This document shows positions 3,911 to 7,378 of a DNA stretch of 7,378 bases, in pieces. The translations under genes were made by a program, and so were the position numbers. Below the pieces are notes generated by a model that was given only the letters and a program-made list of their open reading frames with translations, was not told where the DNA came from and ran no database searches. The first letter of the stretch is position 1, and each line of letters starts with the position of its first letter. The stretch is from Rhodanobacteraceae bacterium UBA703. Its GTDB lineage: Bacteria; Pseudomonadota; Gammaproteobacteria; Xanthomonadales; Rhodanobacteraceae. The DNA lies in NCBI GenBank assembly GCA_002297645.1, contig DBMH01000116.1, positions 1-7,378 on the forward strand, given 5' to 3'.

Positions 3911-5685
3911 GCCCGCGCGGCAGACCCGTCGCGGCGCGCTCGCGGCTCTACGTCGTGCTGGGCATGCTCGGGCTGGCGTCGAGCGCGCTGGTCGTGCGCG
4001 CCGTCGATCTGCAGGTCGTTCGCAAGGATTTCTACCAGGAGCAGGGCGACGCGCGCTACCTGCGCGATCTTTCGATCCCCGTGTCGCGCGGCACGATCTT
4101 CGACCGCAACGGCGAGCCGCTGGCAGTGTCCACGCCGGTCGACTCGATCTGGGCGAACCCGACGGAAGTGCTGGAGCACGCCGACCGCATTCCCGAGCTC
4201 GCGCGGGTCGCCGGCCTGGACGAGGAAGCGTTGCGGCAGAAGCTGATCGACCGCTCCGATAAGGAGTTCATCTATCTCAAGCGACACCTGAACCCCGACG
4301 CCGCGAAGGCGATCCTCGACCTCGACATCCCGGGCATCGCCAGCCAGCGCGAGTTCAAGCGCTACTACCCGAGCGGCGAGGTGTTCGGCCACGTGCTCGG
4401 CTACACCAACATCGACGATCGCGGGCAGGAAGGCCTCGAACTCGCGTTCGACGAGTGGCTCGCCGGCAAGCCCGGCGTCAAGCGCGTGATCCGCGACCGC
4501 AAGGGGCACGAAGTCGAGAACGTCGAATTGGTGCGCGAAGCGCAGGCCGGGCGCGACCTCACGCTGTCGATCGACCGCCGCATCCAGTATCTGGCGTATC
4601 GCGAGCTCAAGGCCGCGCTGGCCGAGCACCATGCGACGTCCGGCTCGATGGTGATCGTCGACGTGCCGACCGGCGAGATCCTCGCGATGGTCAACCAGCC
4701 GTCGTTCAATCCGAACGCGCGCTCGAACGTCGACCCTTCCTACCGGCGCAACCGCGCCGTCACCGACGTCGTCGAGCCCGGCTCGACGATGAAGGCCTTC
4801 ACCATCTCGGCGGCGCTGGAATCCGGCAAGTGGAAGATCCACACGCCCGTCGACACGCGCCCCGGCACCTACACGCTGTACGGCCACACGATCAGCGACG
4901 TGCACAACAAGGGGCTGATCGACGTCACCGGCGTCATCACGTATTCGAGCAACGTGGGTGCCGCGAAGATCGCCGGCTCCATGTCGCGCGACCACATGTA
5001 CGACGTGTTCCATCGCTTCGGTTTCGGTGAAGTGACCGGCAGCGGCTTTCCCGGCGAATCGCCCGGTTACCTGCCGGTGCCGAAGGCCTGGGGACCGGTG
5101 GAGCAGGCCACGCTCGGCTACGGCTACGGCCTCAACGCGACGCCGCTACAGGTCGCGCAGGCCTACGCCACGCTCGCCAACGACGGCCGCCTGCAGTCGC
5201 CGACGTTCGTGAAAGGCGCGCAGAATCCTCCGCGCACGGTGGTCGATCCGCAGATCGCCTCGAACCTGCGCGACATGCTCGAGACCGTCATCGTCGCTCC
5301 CGGCGGTGGTGGAGCGGTCAAGGCGCGCGTGACGAACTACCGCGTCGCCGGCAAGACCGGCACCGCCCGTACGGCGGTCGGCGGCGGCTACCAGAAGAAG
5401 TACACCTCGTTGTTCGCCGGCATGATCCCGGCCAGCCATCCGCGCCTCGTCGGCGTCGTCGTCATCCGCGAGCCGCAGGGCGTGTTCTACGGCGCGCTCG
5501 TCGCCGCGCCGGTGTTCGGGCGCGTCATGGACGGCGCGGTGCGCCTGCTCGACGTGCCGCCCGACAACGTCCAGAACTGGTACGTCGCCGCGCCAGAAAG
5601 CGGTCGCAGGATCGAGGCTCCGAGGCAAGCGCCCGATCGCGCCACGGAAGACTCGACCATCGACGACGGAGTGCCACAGGAATGA
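3907..5685 (+). CDS. ftsI: Septal peptidoglycan D,D-transpeptidase FtsI (PBP3)
   Basis: FtsI cross-links septal peptidoglycan at the division site and is a class B penicillin-binding protein. The 592 residues match the family (E. coli 588). A short basic N-terminus precedes one membrane anchor at about 14-33. The non-catalytic pedestal domain shows RGTIFDRNG (61-69), then GHVLGYTNIDDRGQEGLE and the RDRKG segment. The transpeptidase domain has all three active-site motifs: S293-T-M-K296 with the acylated serine, S347-S-N349, and K483-T-G-T486. The ATG at 3907 overlaps the ftsL stop by four bases (ATGA), with a moderate site GGTGG at 3895-3899. A tail of about 30 residues rich in charged residues ends the protein. 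No motif residue is missing, so the enzyme should be active and beta-lactam sensitive in principle. Confidence 0.98.
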   Translation: MSPRGRPVAARSRLYVVLGMLGLASSALVVRAVDLQVVRKDFYQEQGDARYLRDLSIPVSRGTIFDRNGEPLAVSTPVDSIWANPTEVLEHADRIPELARVAGLDEEALRQKLIDRSDKEFIYLKRHLNPDAAKAILDLDIPGIASQREFKRYYPSGEVFGHVLGYTNIDDRGQEGLELAFDEWLAGKPGVKRVIRDRKGHEVENVELVREAQAGRDLTLSIDRRIQYLAYRELKAALAEHHATSGSMVIVDVPTGEILAMVNQPSFNPNARSNVDPSYRRNRAVTDVVEPGSTMKAFTISAALESGKWKIHTPVDTRPGTYTLYGHTISDVHNKGLIDVTGVITYSSNVGAAKIAGSMSRDHMYDVFHRFGFGEVTGSGFPGESPGYLPVPKAWGPVEQATLGYGYGLNATPLQVAQAYATLANDGRLQSPTFVKGAQNPPRTVVDPQIASNLRDMLETVIVAPGGGGAVKARVTNYRVAGKTGTARTAVGGGYQKKYTSLFAGMIPASHPRLVGVVVIREPQGVFYGALVAAPVFGRVMDGAVRLLDVPPDNVQNWYVAAPESGRRIEAPRQAPDRATEDSTIDDGVPQE

Positions 5686-7187
5686 GCCGCCCGGACATCA
5701 CGTTGCGCGAACTGCTGCAGGACCGCGCCGATACCGGCACGGCCGGCGGCATCGTCGTGCACGGGCTCGCGCTCGACTCGCGCCGGGTGCGGCCGGGCGA
5801 TGCCTTCGTCGCGCTCGGCGGCACGCAGATGCACGGTCTCGCATTCGTCCCGGCGGCGATCGAACGCGGAGCCGTCGCGGTGCTCGCGGAAGCGCCGGAC
5901 CAGAGGCAGGACGCGGAGTCGGTGGTCCCGGCCGGTGCCGCCGCGGTGCCGACCGTCTGGGTCGCGAACCTGCGCAGCGAACTCGGCGCGATCGCCTCGC
6001 GTTGTTTCGGAGAGCCGTCCCGGGCGCTCGACGTGATCGGCGTGACGGGTACGAACGGCAAGACCTCGACCGTGCAGATGCTGGCGCAGGCCCTGCACCG
6101 GCTCGGTCGGTCGTCGGCCACGATCGGCACGCTCGGCGCCGGGCTCCATGGCGCGATCCGCGAAGGTGAACGCACCACGCCGGACGCGATCGCCGTGCAC
6201 GGCCTGCTGGCGCAGTTCCGCGACGAGGGCGCCACCCACGTCGCGATGGAAGTGTCTTCGCACGCGCTCGTGCAGGGGCGCGTCAACGCGGTCGCGTTCG
6301 ACATCGCCGTGTTCACCAATCTCACGCGCGACCATCTCGATTACCACGGCACGATGGAAGCCTACGGCGCGGCCAAGCAGCGCCTGTTCGCATGGCCTGA
6401 CCTCAGTGCGGCCGTCCTCAACGTCGACGACGCGTTCGGCCGCGCCCTCGCGACGACCGTCGGCGCCGGCGTCCGGCTGCTGCGCTACGGCATCGACCGC
6501 GACGATGCCGATGTCGTGGCACGCGGTGTCGAGACGCGCGCGGAAGGGCTCGCGTTCCGCCTCGTCACGCCATGGGGCGAGGGCGAGGTCGCGACGCGCC
6601 TGCTCGGCCGCTTCAACGTCTCCAACCTGCTCGCGGTCGCCGCCTGCCTCGGCCAGCTCGGCTTCGCCTTCGACGAGATCCGGTCCGCGCTCGCGGCGCT
6701 GGATCCGGTCGCCGGACGCATGAATCGGCTCGGCGGGTCCGATGCGCAGCCGCTGGTCGTGATCGACTACGCGCACACGCCGGACGCCCTCGAGCAGGCG
6801 CTCGCGTCCCTGCGGGCGCATTGTGCCGGCCGGCTGATCTGCGTGTTCGGCTGCGGTGGCGAGCGCGATGCCGGCAAGCGTCCGCAGATGGGGGCGATCG
6901 CCGAGGCGCTGGCCGATCGCATCGTCATCACCGACGACAATCCGCGCGGCGAGGACGGCGACGCGATCGTGGCGCAGATCGCCGCCGGCCTCGCACATCC
7001 GCAGGACGCCACCGTCGAGCGGGACCGTGCCGGCGCGATCTCGCTCGCGATCGCCACCGCGAAGCCGGGCGACATCGTGCTGATCGCGGGGAAGGGCCAC
7101 GAGCCGTATCAGGAAGTCGCCGGCCGCAAGCAGCCGTTCGACGATCTCGCCGTCGCCCGTCGAGTCCTGGAGATGCGCCCATGCTGA
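5682..7187 (+). CDS. murE: UDP-N-acetylmuramoyl-L-alanyl-D-glutamate--2,6-diaminopimelate ligase MurE
   Basis: MurE adds the third residue of the peptidoglycan stem peptide in the cytoplasm, using ATP. The 501 residues match the family (E. coli 495). The N-terminal substrate domain has LALDSRRVRPGDAFVAL (D32-S33-R34). The central ATPase domain has GVTGTNGKTS (120-129, K127 in the P-loop), NLTRDHLDYHG and the lysine K232 expected to be carbamylated. The C-terminal domain shows DYAHTPDAL, FGCGGERDAGKRPQM, DDNPRGED with D419-N-P-R422, and GKGHEPYQ. DNPR is the known signature for meso-diaminopimelate rather than lysine, which agrees with a Gram-negative wall. The ATG at 5682 overlaps the ftsI stop by four bases; GGAG at 5668-5671 may serve as ribosome-binding site, ten bases away. 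Confidence 0.98.
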   Translation: MSRPDITLRELLQDRADTGTAGGIVVHGLALDSRRVRPGDAFVALGGTQMHGLAFVPAAIERGAVAVLAEAPDQRQDAESVVPAGAAAVPTVWVANLRSELGAIASRCFGEPSRALDVIGVTGTNGKTSTVQMLAQALHRLGRSSATIGTLGAGLHGAIREGERTTPDAIAVHGLLAQFRDEGATHVAMEVSSHALVQGRVNAVAFDIAVFTNLTRDHLDYHGTMEAYGAAKQRLFAWPDLSAAVLNVDDAFGRALATTVGAGVRLLRYGIDRDDADVVARGVETRAEGLAFRLVTPWGEGEVATRLLGRFNVSNLLAVAACLGQLGFAFDEIRSALAALDPVAGRMNRLGGSDAQPLVVIDYAHTPDALEQALASLRAHCAGRLICVFGCGGERDAGKRPQMGAIAEALADRIVITDDNPRGEDGDAIVAQIAAGLAHPQDATVERDRAGAISLAIATAKPGDIVLIAGKGHEPYQEVAGRKQPFDDLAVARRVLEMRPC

Positions 7188-7378
7188 GCGTGCGCCTTTC
7201 CGACATCGCGCACTGGAGCGGCGGCCGCCTCCAGGGCGACGACGCGATCGTGACCTCGGTGTCGATCGACACGCGCACGCTTGCCGCCGGCGCGCTGTTC
7301 GTCGCGCTGAAGGGCGAGCGCAGCGACGGCCACGAATTCGCCGCCGCGGCACGTGCCGCCGGCGCGGCAGGCCTGCTG
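7181..7378 (+). CDS. murF: UDP-N-acetylmuramoyl-tripeptide--D-alanyl-D-alanine ligase MurF, N-terminal part (gene runs off the right edge)
   Basis: The first 66 codons are present. The sequence shows the MurF N-terminal substrate-binding domain: a start MLSVRLSDIAHWSGGRLQGDD, the SIDTR segment (28-32, the counterpart of the family's DSR), then AGALFVALKGERSDGHEF (36-53), which is typical of MurF. The enzyme adds D-Ala-D-Ala to the MurE product and completes the stem pentapeptide. Its ATG at 7181 overlaps murE by seven bases; GGAG at 7169-7172 is eight bases upstream. The ATP-binding and C-terminal domains lie beyond the window, so integrity cannot be judged. The murE-murF order is standard in the dcw cluster. 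Confidence 0.94.
   Translation, partial: MLSVRLSDIAHWSGGRLQGDDAIVTSVSIDTRTLAAGALFVALKGERSDGHEFAAAARAAGAAGLL

Noticed and set aside
3553..5013. Long open frame on the - strand (486 codons) opposite rsmH, ftsL and ftsI
   Set aside because: It crosses three well-identified genes on the other strand and has low-complexity Arg/Val/Asp composition typical of mirror frames in GC-rich DNA.
5487..7352. Very long open frame on the - strand (621 codons) opposite ftsI, murE and murF
   Set aside because: Its length comes from rare stop codons in antisense GC-rich DNA. Frame, composition and lack of any motif mark it as a shadow of murE.
1..7378. Mobile elements, CRISPR arrays, tRNA genes, toxin-antitoxin or defence genes
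   Set aside because: I looked for transposase or integrase motifs, regular spaced repeats, tRNA-like cloverleafs and small toxin pairs on both strands and saw none; gene order and composition are those of a conserved housekeeping region.

Overview
This window is chromosomal DNA from a GC-rich Gram-negative bacterium, most likely a gammaproteobacterium. The gene order is a divergent LpoA-type lipoprotein gene, rsmI, rnpB, then mraZ-rsmH-ftsL-ftsI-murE-murF. From general knowledge, this arrangement is shared with pseudomonads and Xanthomonas-like bacteria. The MurE carries the DNPR signature for meso-diaminopimelate, as expected for a Gram-negative wall. The sequence alone does not fix a genus; a Xanthomonadales/Nevskiales-like lineage is a guess from base composition and synteny.

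Left part (1-1443). The first 255 bases are the 5' end of a leftward gene for an outer-membrane lipoprotein, probably the penicillin-binding-protein activator LpoA (LppC family). Its start region faces rsmI, which encodes the 16S rRNA 2'-O-ribose methyltransferase for C1402. After rsmI comes a 77-residue protein with two membrane segments that I do not recognise.

Middle (1444-2223). No protein gene is supported here. It holds a short tandem repeat, an extended -10 promoter, a complete class A RNase P RNA gene (about 350 nt) whose helices P1, P2, P3, P9, P12 and P18 can be read directly, and about 250 bases with three possible hairpins. It ends in a strong sigma70-type promoter (TTGACA, 17 bp, TAAGGT) and four GTGG boxes spaced exactly 10 bp apart just before mraZ. 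These boxes match the known form of the MraZ operator.

Right part (2224-7378). This is the start of the division and cell wall (dcw) operon: mraZ (transcriptional regulator), rsmH (16S rRNA m4C1402 methyltransferase), ftsL (divisome scaffold), ftsI (septal transpeptidase PBP3), murE (meso-DAP-adding ligase) and the first 66 codons of murF. Each start codon overlaps the previous stop by 1, 4, 4, 4 and 7 bases, so the five visible junctions look translationally coupled. RsmI and RsmH modify the same nucleotide, C1402 of 16S rRNA, and both lie here. LpoA, FtsI, MurE and MurF all belong to peptidoglycan synthesis.

Overall this is a conserved housekeeping region. I found no new defence, mobile or metabolic system. 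The items most worth a second look are the four-copy MraZ operator, the unrecognised 77-residue membrane protein, the structured spacer between rnpB and the mraZ promoter, and the very short cytoplasmic tail of FtsL.
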